This document shows positions 25,825 through 33,229 of a DNA stretch of 36,010 nucleotides, one piece after another. Both the position numbers and the translations under genes were made by a program. The first letter of the stretch is position 1; each line of letters begins with the position of its first letter. The DNA lies in the NCBI GenBank assembly GCA_949297055.1, contig CASFRI010000021.1:1-36010 (forward strand). The letters run 5' to 3'. Source of the DNA: an uncultured bacterium. GTDB taxonomy: Bacteria; Bacillota_I; Bacilli_A; RFN20; CAG-826. Under the pieces are notes generated by a model, which searched no databases, was not told the DNA's origin, and saw nothing but the letters and a program-made list of their open reading frames with translations.

Positions 25825-26277
25825 ATGGAAGTCATTTTATTAAAAGATATTAAAAGCCTTGGCAAGAAAGGTGATATTAAAAAAGTGAGCGATGGCTACG
25901 CCCAAAACTTTTTAATTCCACAAAAATTAGCGGTTAAAAAAACAGATGAAACTTTGAATGCTAAAAAGCGTGAAGACGCAAAAATCGCTAAAGAATTAGA
26001 AGAGAAGAAATTAGCGGCAATTGAACTTAGAAGAGAACTTAACGACAAAGTCGTTGAATTTGAGGCTAACGTTGGTCAAGATGGTAAAATGTTCGGCTCA
26101 ATATCTTTAAAACAAGTTGAAGAAGGATTAAAAGAACAATATGGCATTATTATCGATCGACGTAAAATAATTGACACATCGGCATTAAATTCCATCGGCT
26201 ATCACAATGTTAAAATTGAATTGTGGAAAGGAGTAGTGGCGACTTTTAAAGTTAACATTAAAGGCCGCACTAAATAA
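25825..26277 (+). CDS. rplI: 50S ribosomal protein bL9
   Basis: A 150-residue L9 with the N-terminal rRNA-binding domain (MEVILLKDIKSLGKKGDIKKVSDGYA plus NFLIP), the long connecting helix, and a C-terminal domain with DGKMFGSIS. The ATG at 25825 matches the family start; AAAGGA lies about 10 nt upstream at the end of gdpP. An in-frame GTG at 25804 would overlap gdpP and is rejected. The gdpP-rplI-dnaB order is conserved in Bacilli. Confidence 0.97.
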   Translation: MEVILLKDIKSLGKKGDIKKVSDGYAQNFLIPQKLAVKKTDETLNAKKREDAKIAKELEEKKLAAIELRRELNDKVVEFEANVGQDGKMFGSISLKQVEEGLKEQYGIIIDRRKIIDTSALNSIGYHNVKIELWKGVVATFKVNIKGRTK

Positions 26278-26282
26278 TATTT

Positions 26283-27788
26283 ATGCCTAGAAATAGCAAA
26301 AGAAAAGATATACCTCCTGTTCCATCTTATAACACTGAAGCTGAACGCGCTGTCATCGGCGCAATGCTTCGCTTTAAAGATGCTTATGTCGATGTTTTAG
26401 GTTCACTTTCTAGCGATGATATTTATCCTTTAAATAGAGCTAATAAATTAGTGTTTGAGGCTATTGAAAAATTAGCGGAAAATCGTGAACCTATCGATAT
26501 TAAAACGACGACCGACCAACTTATTAAAAATAAAAGTATCGATGAAGTGGGTGGCCCCGAATATCTTTTAGAATTATCAGATTCTTCTTTAGGATTAGCC
26601 AACTTAGAAGCGCATATCAAAATTGTTAAAGATCATTCTTCTTTAAGGAAGTTCATGCATGCTTTACAAGAAGTAGAAAAAGAATATTACGATGAACCAA
26701 TCGAAAACATTTCCGATTTTATCGGAGCGAGTGAACAAAAAATTAAAGATGCCTCTAAGACGAGGAGAGTGGAAGAATTTATCGGCGCGAAAGAATTAGC
26801 CGAACGTGTTTCAAAAAGTGTCGAAACTGTACGTGCGGCGAACGAAGATAATGTAACTGGTATTACGACAGGTTATGCACGTCTTAATTTTTTAACGCAT
26901 GGTTTCCAAAAAGGTGAATTAACTATCTTAGCTGCAAGACCTAGCGTTGGTAAAACTGCTTTATCATTAAATATGGCGTTTTTAGCTTCTAGAAAGGCTA
27001 ATGTCCCAGTCGCGTTCTTTTCGCTTGAAATGAACGCTGATACGATTGCTCAACGTCTAGCAGCGGCAAGAAGTACCGTTCCACTCGATGCAATTATTAC
27101 TGGTAAATTAACTGATAAACAAAAAGCTCATCTTTCGAGTGGTTTAAAAGAATTAGCGGATACGAAATTATATATTGATGCGACAGCGAATGCTTCGCTT
27201 ATGGATATTGTTGCTAAATCAAGAAAACTATACGTTGAACATCCTGATTTAGGTCTAATAGTTATCGATTATTTAGGAAAGATTACTAATACTCAAAAAT
27301 TTGAATCTAGACAAGTAGAAGTTCAATATACCGTCGGCGCTATTAAAAATTTAGCACGTGAATTACAAGTACCAGTCTTACTTGTTACCCAATTATCAAG
27401 AAAAGTGGATGATAGACCTAATAAAAGGCCAATCATGTCAGACTTACGTGAATCAGGTATGATTGAACAAGAGGCTGACGTCATCATGTTCATTTATCGC
27501 GAATCATATTACGAAAATCAAGGTGTCACAAACGAAAAGAAAAAATATCGTAATATGGATGAAGATGAAAAACGCTCATTAGCGCAGGAAGTAAGCGATC
27601 GAGAAAAAGAAAAACAAATGAATTTAGCTGAAGGCGTCGTTCCAGTCGAAGTTAGCGTCGCTAAGAACCGTAATGGTCAAACAGGTATTGCTCCTTTACT
27701 TTTTTACATGAAATATGGTCGATTTGATAATCCATCTCGTGAATACGAAGAACAAATGATTAGAAATATTAATAGTGAGGATGAATAA
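26283..27788 (+). CDS. dnaB: Replicative DNA helicase (DnaB/DnaC family)
   Basis: The hexameric helicase of the replication fork (named dnaC in Bacillus). The 501 residues have the N-terminal dimer domain (NTEAERAVIGAML), a linker, and the RecA-like core with Walker A ARPSVGKTAL (about 219-228), Walker B VIDYLGKI, and SDLRESGMIEQEADVIMF. The C-terminus includes SVAKNRNGQTG. Between about 420 and 450 there is a charged insert relative to common homologues. No intein. SD before the ATG is weak; translation may couple to rplI, which ends 5 nt upstream. Confidence 0.97.
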   Translation: MPRNSKRKDIPPVPSYNTEAERAVIGAMLRFKDAYVDVLGSLSSDDIYPLNRANKLVFEAIEKLAENREPIDIKTTTDQLIKNKSIDEVGGPEYLLELSDSSLGLANLEAHIKIVKDHSSLRKFMHALQEVEKEYYDEPIENISDFIGASEQKIKDASKTRRVEEFIGAKELAERVSKSVETVRAANEDNVTGITTGYARLNFLTHGFQKGELTILAARPSVGKTALSLNMAFLASRKANVPVAFFSLEMNADTIAQRLAAARSTVPLDAIITGKLTDKQKAHLSSGLKELADTKLYIDATANASLMDIVAKSRKLYVEHPDLGLIVIDYLGKITNTQKFESRQVEVQYTVGAIKNLARELQVPVLLVTQLSRKVDDRPNKRPIMSDLRESGMIEQEADVIMFIYRESYYENQGVTNEKKKYRNMDEDEKRSLAQEVSDREKEKQMNLAEGVVPVEVSVAKNRNGQTGIAPLLFYMKYGRFDNPSREYEEQMIRNINSEDE

Positions 27789-27790
27789 GC

Positions 27791-28549
27791 GTGGAAATTT
27801 ACATTTTAGCCTCGGGCTCAAAAGGTAACGCTACGCTTATTAGCGATGGGCGCATTTCTTTTATTATTGATTGTGGGCTAAGTAAATCTGATTTAATAAA
27901 AAGATTAAGTAAAACACCTTATGAATTCGAAGATATTTCATTTGCTCTTTTCACTCATGAACATAGTGATCATATTAAAGGTGCAGGAGCGTTTAAAGAT
28001 ATTGTTAGATATGCACCTAAAGGAGTAATTGAAAAAGATGATTATGATCGAATTGTGGAAATTAATAAGCCTTTTAAGGAAGGAAAATTTAAAATTACAC
28101 CTATAAAAACTAGTCATGATACACCTCATCCAAGTGTTGCTTATATAATCGAAAATAGCGGTGAATCCCTGCTATATTTAACAGATACAGGAGCTATTTT
28201 TGAAGAAGATTGGGCACAATTAAAAAATTTAAATTATTACGTCATCGAATCAAATCATGATGTCAAAAAATTATTTAAGACAAATAGACCGCCTGAATTA
28301 ATCGCTCGTATTCTTTCCGATTATGGTCATCTTTCAAATGAAGATAGTGCACTATATATGTCGCATTTTGTTGGGCCAGATACTAAACTTATCGTTTTAG
28401 CGCATCTTTCTGAAGAGGCTAATTCTCCCGAACTGGCTTTATCTGCTTATCAACGTATTTTCTTAAAAGAAAGAATTCATTTTGATCTTTCTAAAATCAT
28501 ATGTGCAAAACAATGGGAAGTAACGATTGTTAAAGGCTATGAAAATTAA
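27791..28549 (+). CDS. walJ: Metallo-beta-lactamase fold hydrolase WalJ/YycJ
   Basis: A 252-residue MBL-fold protein with the metal motif THEHSDH at residues 55-61, LTDTG near 131 and SNHD near 155. It is the YycJ/WalJ type, linked in other Firmicutes to coordinating cell division and DNA replication and thought to act as a nuclease. There is no walRK beside it. The GTG start at 27791 has GAGG 9 nt upstream within the end of dnaB. It overlaps rlmH by 11 nt. Confidence 0.88.
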   Translation: MEIYILASGSKGNATLISDGRISFIIDCGLSKSDLIKRLSKTPYEFEDISFALFTHEHSDHIKGAGAFKDIVRYAPKGVIEKDDYDRIVEINKPFKEGKFKITPIKTSHDTPHPSVAYIIENSGESLLYLTDTGAIFEEDWAQLKNLNYYVIESNHDVKKLFKTNRPPELIARILSDYGHLSNEDSALYMSHFVGPDTKLIVLAHLSEEANSPELALSAYQRIFLKERIHFDLSKIICAKQWEVTIVKGYEN

Positions 28550-29012
28550 AATTATTTGTGTAGGTAAAATAAAAGAAATTTCTTTAACTAACTTAATTGA
28601 TGAATATCTAAAAAGGCTTTCTAAGTTCATTAACGTCGAAATAATTGAATTAAAAGAAGTTAATCTTAAATCGCTAAGTGAAAAAGATATTGATTCTAGT
28701 TTAAAAATAGAAGGGGAAAACATTTTAAACCACATTAAGAAGGATGATTATGTCATTTCTTTATGTATCGAAGGAAAAATGTTTGATTCATTAGAACTTT
28801 CTAACTCAATTGATGAATTAAAAAAAAGTAGTAAAAATATTGTATTTATCATCGGCTCATCATATGGCTTAAGCGAAGAAGTGAAAAGGAGAAGCAATTT
28901 AAAATTATCTTTTTCTAAAATGACTTTTCCTCACCAATTAATGCGCCTTATTTTATTAGAACAAATTTATCGTAGTTTTAAGATAATTAATAACGAAACT
29001 TATCATAAATAA
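28539..29012 (+). CDS. rlmH: 23S rRNA (pseudouridine1915-N3)-methyltransferase RlmH
   Basis: RlmH is a SPOUT methyltransferase that modifies pseudouridine 1915 in helix 69 of the assembled ribosome. The C-terminal knot FIIGSSYGLSEEVKRR followed by LSFSKMTFPHQLMRLILLEQ is diagnostic. The ATG at 28539 gives the usual 157 residues, starting MKIKIICVGKIKE. An in-frame TTG at 28527 is less likely. The start lies inside walJ, so the two are probably translationally coupled. Confidence 0.97.
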   Translation: MKIKIICVGKIKEISLTNLIDEYLKRLSKFINVEIIELKEVNLKSLSEKDIDSSLKIEGENILNHIKKDDYVISLCIEGKMFDSLELSNSIDELKKSSKNIVFIIGSSYGLSEEVKRRSNLKLSFSKMTFPHQLMRLILLEQIYRSFKIINNETYHK

Positions 29013-29038
29013 AAAAATAAACATCTATAAGATGTTTA
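29010..29038 (-). terminator. Hairpin terminator between converging rlmH and HAD gene
   Basis: TAAACATCT-ATA-AGATGTTTA (29018-29038) is a perfect 9-bp stem. On the minus strand it is followed by TTTTTTT (the A-run at 29011-29017), so it best serves the HAD gene. For rlmH there is no T-run, although the stem may still help. Confidence 0.7.
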
Positions 29039-29068
29039 ATCATTCGATAACAAATAATTTAATATAAC

Positions 29069-29860
29069 TTAGTCTATCAAATTAAAATGTTTCATGGCTT
29101 TTGCCCAGCCATCGTCTTCACAATTATCACTTACATAATCAGCGATAGCTTTCACTTCACTTTTAGCATTACCCATAGCGACGCTTGTGCCAGCGAATTG
29201 TAACATTTCAATATCGTTTAAGGCATCGCCTATACAAAGAATATCATCCGTGTTCCACTTAAAATAATCTAAGACAGCTAGAACACCTTTAGCTTTGTCA
29301 CTATCTTCTGGCATGATGTCGACAGCGAATTCGTCCCACCTAGCGGATTTACAATTTCTTAAATGAGGTAAAAATAAAGATTCATCTAATTCATCGCAAA
29401 ACGCAATAGCTTGATAGACAACTCTGTCGTAATGATCTTTAAAAGTGCGAGGTTGAGGAAATCTTGTCCCATATTTTTCATGCGCGGATATGACTCGGTC
29501 ATCAATATAATTGATGTGACCAGCGTTTTCTTCAATTAAAGTTAAACCAAATTTTAAACGTTTGGAAAATTTAATTAAAGCATCGACGACATCTTCTGGA
29601 ATAGGATAACGATAAATTATTTTTCCATCAATTATGGCATTTGAACCATTCATCGTAATAAGACCATCTGGGTGAATAATGTCTAATATGCCTGTCTTGC
29701 GAATGAGATAAAAATTTCTTCCTGAACATAAAAAAACTTTGATCCCTTTGGCTTGCATTTCTTCAATAGCCTTAATGGCACTTTCAGGCACTTTTTTCAG
29801 CTTATGAGAAAATAAAGTCTCATCAATATCTGTTATTACAGCTTTAATTTGCTTATTCAT
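29069..29860 (-). CDS. Cof-type HAD-IIB phosphatase
   Basis: A 263-residue cytosolic HAD hydrolase. Motif I is D11-I-D13-E-T15; motif II is CSGR near residue 40; the motif III Lys is in DSDKAKG near 190; motif IV is GDALNDIEML. The cap is the IIB type, as in Cof/YidA sugar-phosphate phosphatases. The substrate (sugar phosphate, FMN or similar) cannot be told from sequence. AAAGGAG lies 5 nt before the ATG. It is divergent from the 112-aa gene at 29897 with 36 bp between starts, and their -10 boxes overlap. Confidence 0.92.
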   Translation of the reverse strand: MNKQIKAVITDIDETLFSHKLKKVPESAIKAIEEMQAKGIKVFLCSGRNFYLIRKTGILDIIHPDGLITMNGSNAIIDGKIIYRYPIPEDVVDALIKFSKRLKFGLTLIEENAGHINYIDDRVISAHEKYGTRFPQPRTFKDHYDRVVYQAIAFCDELDESLFLPHLRNCKSARWDEFAVDIMPEDSDKAKGVLAVLDYFKWNTDDILCIGDALNDIEMLQFAGTSVAMGNAKSEVKAIADYVSDNCEDDGWAKAMKHFNLID

Positions 29861-29880
29861 CTTACTCCTTTCTAAAATTT

Positions 29881-29890
29881 ATTATACAAT
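29881..29890. promoter_or_regulatory. Overlapping divergent -10 boxes
   Basis: Minus-strand TATAAT (29886-29881) serves the HAD gene. Plus-strand TACAAT (29885-29890) ends 6 nt before the ATG at 29897. The two boxes share two bases. Neither has a strong -35. Confidence 0.4.
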
Positions 29891-29896
29891 TATTTT

Positions 29897-30235
29897 ATGA
29901 ACTATCCGGAATGGCAACATTTAACGCTTCTCAAAGATGATGAGAATCCACATTGCAATCTCTATCAATTAGATGAGAATTCTTTTTTTTACATTGAACC
30001 AGCTTTTTATACGCAGCTAATGGGAATGAAAGATCGTCACCCGGAAAGCTTTCCGCTTATTATAAGTGAAATGGAACGTATAGTCAAAAAACATAAAGCG
30101 GTTATATTTACGAGCAACTATGAATATCCTCAAACAATTAAAAAAGGATTTATCTATCGAGAAATAGAAGATATCTGTGATCCACTTCTCATTTTTGTCG
30201 AAGACAAATCGCGTGGCTCAGATTATGGAGATTAA
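29897..30235 (+). CDS. Unrecognised 112-residue protein
   Basis: No family recognised. It is an acidic, cytosolic protein with aromatic-rich segments (SFFYIEPAFYTQLMG) and an RKHxAVIF-like beta strand near residue 72. It has no signal peptide or membrane segment. It is followed after 2 nt by the ATP-grasp-like gene, so the two almost certainly form an operon and may act together. The start has no SD; the -10-like TACAAT ends 6 nt upstream. Base use looks like its neighbours, which argues for a real gene. Confidence 0.7.
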   Translation: MNYPEWQHLTLLKDDENPHCNLYQLDENSFFYIEPAFYTQLMGMKDRHPESFPLIISEMERIVKKHKAVIFTSNYEYPQTIKKGFIYREIEDICDPLLIFVEDKSRGSDYGD

Positions 30236-30237
30236 TT

Positions 30238-31125
30238 ATGCGAAGAGCGCTTATTGTTTACGATTCTAAAGTTAAAAACGCAAAAGAGATGGAATTGCAA
30301 ATTCATGCTTTTGTCAAAACTTTTAGATCCTTTCGTATTAAATCACGTCTTTCTGAAGCAAATAGAGCGTTAAACTATGTGCAAGCAGAAAAAAATAATT
30401 TAGATCTCGTCTTATTTCTTTCTTCGAATTATTTACTTCAAAGAAGAATTGAACTAAATGGTGTTCCTTGTGTGAACGCTTCTATAATGAATCACATTTT
30501 AGAAGATAAATACGTTTTATTTGAATTATTGAAAAGAAATCAAATTGAAATGCTTAATTATGTTACCTTACCGCATATACTTTATGGTCAACCAAGAAAT
30601 TATTTAAAAGTATTAGATACTATTAATGCCCATAAAATTTCTTTTCCCTTCTACCTTATTCCAAGATATCGCAAAGATGAGATAAAAAATGGCTTTTATA
30701 GCATCGAAAATTTTTCTAAATTAGAGCAATTATTAACTCGATATAAAAACGATGATTATCTTATCTTATCTAGATCACCTTCTCCGTTTATTAAATACAC
30801 TATTTATCTTGCCTATCAAAAACCTATCGCTACATTTATCGAAGGAGTGGATAAAAACCTCAAGCCTTACGTGCACGGAGTCAAATTTAAAAAAGTGCCA
30901 GAAAATGTCGCTAGAATTGCTCTAAAAGTTTCAAAAATTTTAAAATTAGATATTTCTCGCATTCAAATTGGCTTAATGTATGATAAATCGTTTAGATTAT
31001 TAAAAGTTGAAAGTGGTTTAGATACGTTAAGATACGAAAATGCATCTGGCAAAGATTTAACTTATCGAGTGAGTAAAGCAATAAAGAAAAATTTACCTGA
31101 ATTGTTTAAAAGAATTGGAGGATAA
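30238..31125 (+). CDS. Degenerate RimK-like ATP-grasp family protein
   Basis: A 295-residue protein whose layout follows the RimK/ATP-grasp ligase fold. It has an N-terminal Rossmann-like part, then NGVPCVNASIMNHILEDKYVLFELL, matching the RimK 'G-xxxN...DK..t...L' entry. Near the C-terminus, GLDTLRYENASGKDLTYRV matches RimK 'PGL..iE..tG.dia'. The key parts look lost: the ATP-binding 'vVvKp..G..G' region reads FPFYLIPRYRKDEIKNGFYS with no Gly-rich loop, and the metal-binding E-x-N is LKVES. It may be a ligase with altered chemistry or a non-catalytic binding protein. GGAG lies 7 nt before the ATG. It is paired with the 112-aa gene. Confidence 0.6.
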   Translation: MRRALIVYDSKVKNAKEMELQIHAFVKTFRSFRIKSRLSEANRALNYVQAEKNNLDLVLFLSSNYLLQRRIELNGVPCVNASIMNHILEDKYVLFELLKRNQIEMLNYVTLPHILYGQPRNYLKVLDTINAHKISFPFYLIPRYRKDEIKNGFYSIENFSKLEQLLTRYKNDDYLILSRSPSPFIKYTIYLAYQKPIATFIEGVDKNLKPYVHGVKFKKVPENVARIALKVSKILKLDISRIQIGLMYDKSFRLLKVESGLDTLRYENASGKDLTYRVSKAIKKNLPELFKRIGG

Positions 31126-31160
31126 AAAAACCGCGTCATCAAAAACGCAGTTTTTATTAT
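31125..31160. terminator. Bidirectional terminator between the ATP-grasp and aconitase X genes
   Basis: AAAAACCGCGT and ACGCAGTTTTT pair with one C-A mismatch. The plus strand continues TTTTTATTAT, and the minus strand ends in TTTTTTT, so it can serve both converging genes. Confidence 0.75.
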
Positions 31161-31174
31161 CGACTTAAAGTAAT

Positions 31175-31618
31175 TTATAAGATAGTTACTATACCATCTT
31201 CTTTAACTTCAATTTGATCACCGCTTTTTACTGTTTCTAAAAATTTCTTACCTAAACCATCGATAGCGATGACGTTAGAATCGTTCCAAACTTTCGCTAA
31301 GACGATGCCAGAAGCCGCAAGAGAATCGATATTTTCAGAAAAAAGAAAGCAGCTAGGGTTAATACCCATTGAACAAACCGTTTGAATAACTAAGCCACCA
31401 GTAGTGGAACCGATTGTAATAGGAAGACATAAAGCCTTTCCTGTAATGTTTTTTCCGTACAAATCGGGGTTATTTTGGTCGCTTGCGATAACGCGCTTTG
31501 CGTTTTTTAAAGCACTTTTTTGAAAGGTTGCTAAAGTGTTAACACCTTGATGAGAAACGATTGCTTCACCTTTAAAATATCCACCAGCGAGAACACCTCC
31601 TTTAAATGTTTGCATCAT
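31175..31618 (-). CDS. Aconitase X small (swivel) subunit, DUF126
   Basis: A 147-residue DUF126/AcnX swivel-domain protein, the separate small subunit of the two-gene (type I-like) aconitase X. It has FKGGVLAGGYFKGEAIVSHQGVN at the N-terminus, then LCLPITIGSTTGGLVIQ with the conserved GSTTGG loop, and AIDGLGKKFLETVKSGDQIEV near the end. AcnX enzymes are Fe-S dehydratases; known ones act on mevalonate-5-phosphate (archaea) or cis-3-hydroxyproline (bacteria), and the substrate here is unknown. The ATG at 31618 overlaps the large-subunit stop (ATGA), but the second ATG at 31615 is better spaced from GGAGG. Confidence 0.85.
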   Translation of the reverse strand: MMQTFKGGVLAGGYFKGEAIVSHQGVNTLATFQKSALKNAKRVIASDQNNPDLYGKNITGKALCLPITIGSTTGGLVIQTVCSMGINPSCFLFSENIDSLAASGIVLAKVWNDSNVIAIDGLGKKFLETVKSGDQIEVKEDGIVTIL

Positions 31619-32490
31619 TTGCCTCCTTTCGTGATGGCTTCTAATAATTCATCATCTTTATAATATCTTGCCATCGAATAAGTTCTTAATTTATTCGAAT
31701 TCGTCATAATACGTTTACCATAAGTAATAGGGTTATTGGTGTACATCAAAGGACAAATTGATGATAATTTCACCCCATAAGAAATAAGTTTAGGATATTG
31801 CTCTGATTTCATAAACTTTTCTTTGACGTCAGGAGCGCAAGTCATGATGACACGACGGTTTACTTTCTTACGAGCGTGACTTGCTAAGCTTCGTCCAATT
31901 TTGTTCGTCCAATCGACGAGCTGTGAATAAGTAAGATGTGGGCAGCCAATGAAGACGAGATTACCTCTCTTATTAGGCTTTTTCCACATGATAGGATAGT
32001 TTTTATAAATTCTTTCTAATTCCGCGTCATCAATAACATAAGTTTTAGCGTCTTTTGAAATTAATTTTTCACCTAATTCTTTGGCTTCAGGGGTAAGGTT
32101 ATCAATATGATATAAACCGACTGCACCATTGGATGCACTAGCAGCACCAAAATCTTTGAGATATGCACAAGTGGTGTCGTTTAATTCTTTGCCAAGAAAT
32201 TTATCTAAGCCAAAGACGTAAGGAACATCTTCCATTACTTTCATTCCGATAGCGGAACCAAGTATTTGAGCCTCAGGAAGTTTACTTGTTTTAATTTCAA
32301 TTTTCCATGTCGCTTTTCTTCCTTCATCTGTTAATAAGCCGAAGTAAGGAACTTTACCAAGGACTGAACCAAATAAATCGAGCATACCACTATTACGATT
32401 GCATCTTGCTCCTATTACCGAATTTGCGTATACGACCGCGCTAGATTCAGCCCAAGAAAGAATATCTCCTTTTTTTAGGAGTGTTACCAA
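31615..32490 (-). CDS. Aconitase X large subunit, C-terminal part (frameshift-separated from its N-terminal part)
   Basis: This 291-codon frame holds most of the AcnX catalytic domain: KKGDILSWAESSAVVYANSVIGARCNR is the family's central signature (WaESSAVvyaNSvlGAR.N), followed by IGCPHLTYSQL, MTCAPDVKEKF and SICPLMYTNNP with likely Fe-S or active-site Cys residues. The frame's own start (TTG 32490) is not a natural gene start; the reading frame belongs to the gene beginning at 32898. The two parts lie in the same overall frame, split by one TAA, with about 20 codons between two A7 tracts readable only in another frame. It is followed by the small subunit with overlapping stop/start. Confidence 0.8.
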   Translation of the reverse strand: MVTLLKKGDILSWAESSAVVYANSVIGARCNRNSGMLDLFGSVLGKVPYFGLLTDEGRKATWKIEIKTSKLPEAQILGSAIGMKVMEDVPYVFGLDKFLGKELNDTTCAYLKDFGAASASNGAVGLYHIDNLTPEAKELGEKLISKDAKTYVIDDAELERIYKNYPIMWKKPNKRGNLVFIGCPHLTYSQLVDWTNKIGRSLASHARKKVNRRVIMTCAPDVKEKFMKSEQYPKLISYGVKLSSICPLMYTNNPITYGKRIMTNSNKLRTYSMARYYKDDELLEAITKGGK

Positions 32491-32496
32491 CTTCTT

Positions 32497-32898
32497 TTAA
32501 GTAGCAAGTACAAGTGAATGCATTTTCATCCTTTTTTTAAGTTGCTCTTCATACATTTTTTGCTTTGAATACATGATTTTAGAAAATACAAGTTTTTCTA
32601 ATAAGTTGCATTTGACGTTCTTATAATCTAGTGGTCTTGGATCTAAAGTTAATTTTCCAACTGCGTGTAAATCACTAGCGATAAGTTCATCCATCGTCTT
32701 AAATAATGGCTTAAGTAAGCCGATGCCAAAAGATGTGACAAGGTGACCATCATGATGAGTGACTTCGACAAGTTTTGGTGCACCAAAAATATCGCCGAAG
32801 CGAACGACCGTTTCCATCACTTTCGCTAAGGTTTCACCTTTTTCACCTTTTAAAATTGATAATTCTTCATCCGTTAAGGACATTTTAGGTGTGTACAT
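32497..32898 (-). CDS. Aconitase X large subunit, N-terminal part (interrupted)
   Basis: A 133-codon frame with the true 5' end of the AcnX large subunit: YTPKMSLTDEELSILKGEKGETLAKVMETVVRFG matches the family start, followed by GAPKLVEVTHHDGHL and a region where family members usually read PTTxxP-like (here TLDPRPLDYKNV). From the A7 tract at 32532-32538 the expected sequence continues in the -1 frame as AFTCTCYLKEVGNTPKKGD, recovering the conserved TCTxYLxGNxP block. In the written frame it ends at TAA 32497. The SD AAGGAGG is 7 nt before the ATG. Sequencing error, pseudogene or recoding are all possible. Confidence 0.75.
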   Translation of the reverse strand: MYTPKMSLTDEELSILKGEKGETLAKVMETVVRFGDIFGAPKLVEVTHHDGHLVTSFGIGLLKPLFKTMDELIASDLHAVGKLTLDPRPLDYKNVKCNLLEKLVFSKIMYSKQKMYEEQLKKRMKMHSLVLAT

Positions 32899-32916
32899 AT
32901 AAGCCTCCTTATTTTT

Positions 32917-32948
32917 ATAGTATGCCAGTTTTGTTTGATATCAAACAA
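32917..32948 (-). promoter_or_regulatory. Promoter and 18-bp palindromic operator of the aconitase X operon
   Basis: TTGTTTGATATCAAACAA (32931-32948) is a perfect 18-bp palindrome. On the minus strand -35 TTGATA (32944-32939) lies inside it, with -10 TACTAT (32922-32917) after 16 bp, so a bound regulator would block the -35. No regulator gene is adjacent, so the cognate factor is unknown. Confidence 0.7.
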
Positions 32949-33073
32949 TAATATTTAAAAAAATGCTGTTAAGTGACAATGTCAACGCAACTCTAACTAT
33001 TTTATAACTACTTTCTTTTTTTGAATAATATTTTTGTCTTCTTTGCTTATTTGGAATTAGAAAGGGGTGAGTT

Positions 33074-33121
33074 ATGAAAAGAAAAAATACCCATATATAT
33101 CATGTCCTTTCAGAAAAATAG
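33074..33121 (+). CDS. Possible 15-residue minigene or 5' remnant
   Basis: AAAGGGGTGA is followed at 3 nt by ATG and 15 codons (MKRKNTHIYHVLSEK) before TAG. The SD is the strongest in this stretch, yet the ORF leads nowhere and no similarity is recognised. It may be the left-over start of a gene disrupted when the neighbouring Fic segment arrived. Confidence 0.25.
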   Translation: MKRKNTHIYHVLSEK

Positions 33122-33125
33122 GCAT

Positions 33126-33158
33126 AAGAAAAGCGCCTACCTTTCGATAGATGCTTCT
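33126..33158 (-). terminator. Terminator of the second Fic gene
   Basis: AAGCGCCTA/TAGATGCTT (33132-33140/33149-33157 approximately) form an imperfect stem around CCTTTCGA. On the minus strand it is followed by TTTTCTT. Confidence 0.55.
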
Positions 33159-33188
33159 AGGATGATTTCGTTTCATTTTTACTTATTA

Positions 33189-33229
33189 ACTTGAAATAAC
33201 AAAGGCTTGAGTCAACCCTAATTTCAAGT
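33189..33229. repeat. Short repeats flanking the second Fic gene (left pair)
   Basis: ACTTGAAATAA (33189-33199) and inverted ATTTCAAGT (33221-33229), 23 bp apart. A similar pair, ACTTGAAAT/ATTTCAA, lies at 34390-34429 with 24 bp between arms, and a direct near-copy ACTTGAGATAA is at 34442-34452. They could be boundaries of an inserted segment or protein-binding sites. Confidence 0.5.

Larger units (their letters stand above)
32949..33223. other. Intergenic region between the aconitase X promoter and the second Fic gene
   Basis: The gap between gene starts and stops (32899-33223) is 325 bp. Besides the aconitase X promoter it holds a 15-codon ORF with a strong SD (33074-33121), the Fic terminator (about 33126-33158) and an inverted repeat ACTTGAAAT/ATTTCAAGT at 33189-33229 that overlaps the Fic stop. 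I see no other coding or RNA structure in it. Confidence 0.6.

Noticed and set aside
32470-32538. Classic programmed -1 frameshift in aconitase X
   Set aside because: Restoring the enzyme needs a -1 shift and then a +1 shift; two programmed events in 70 nt are unlikely, so error or mutation is at least as probable.
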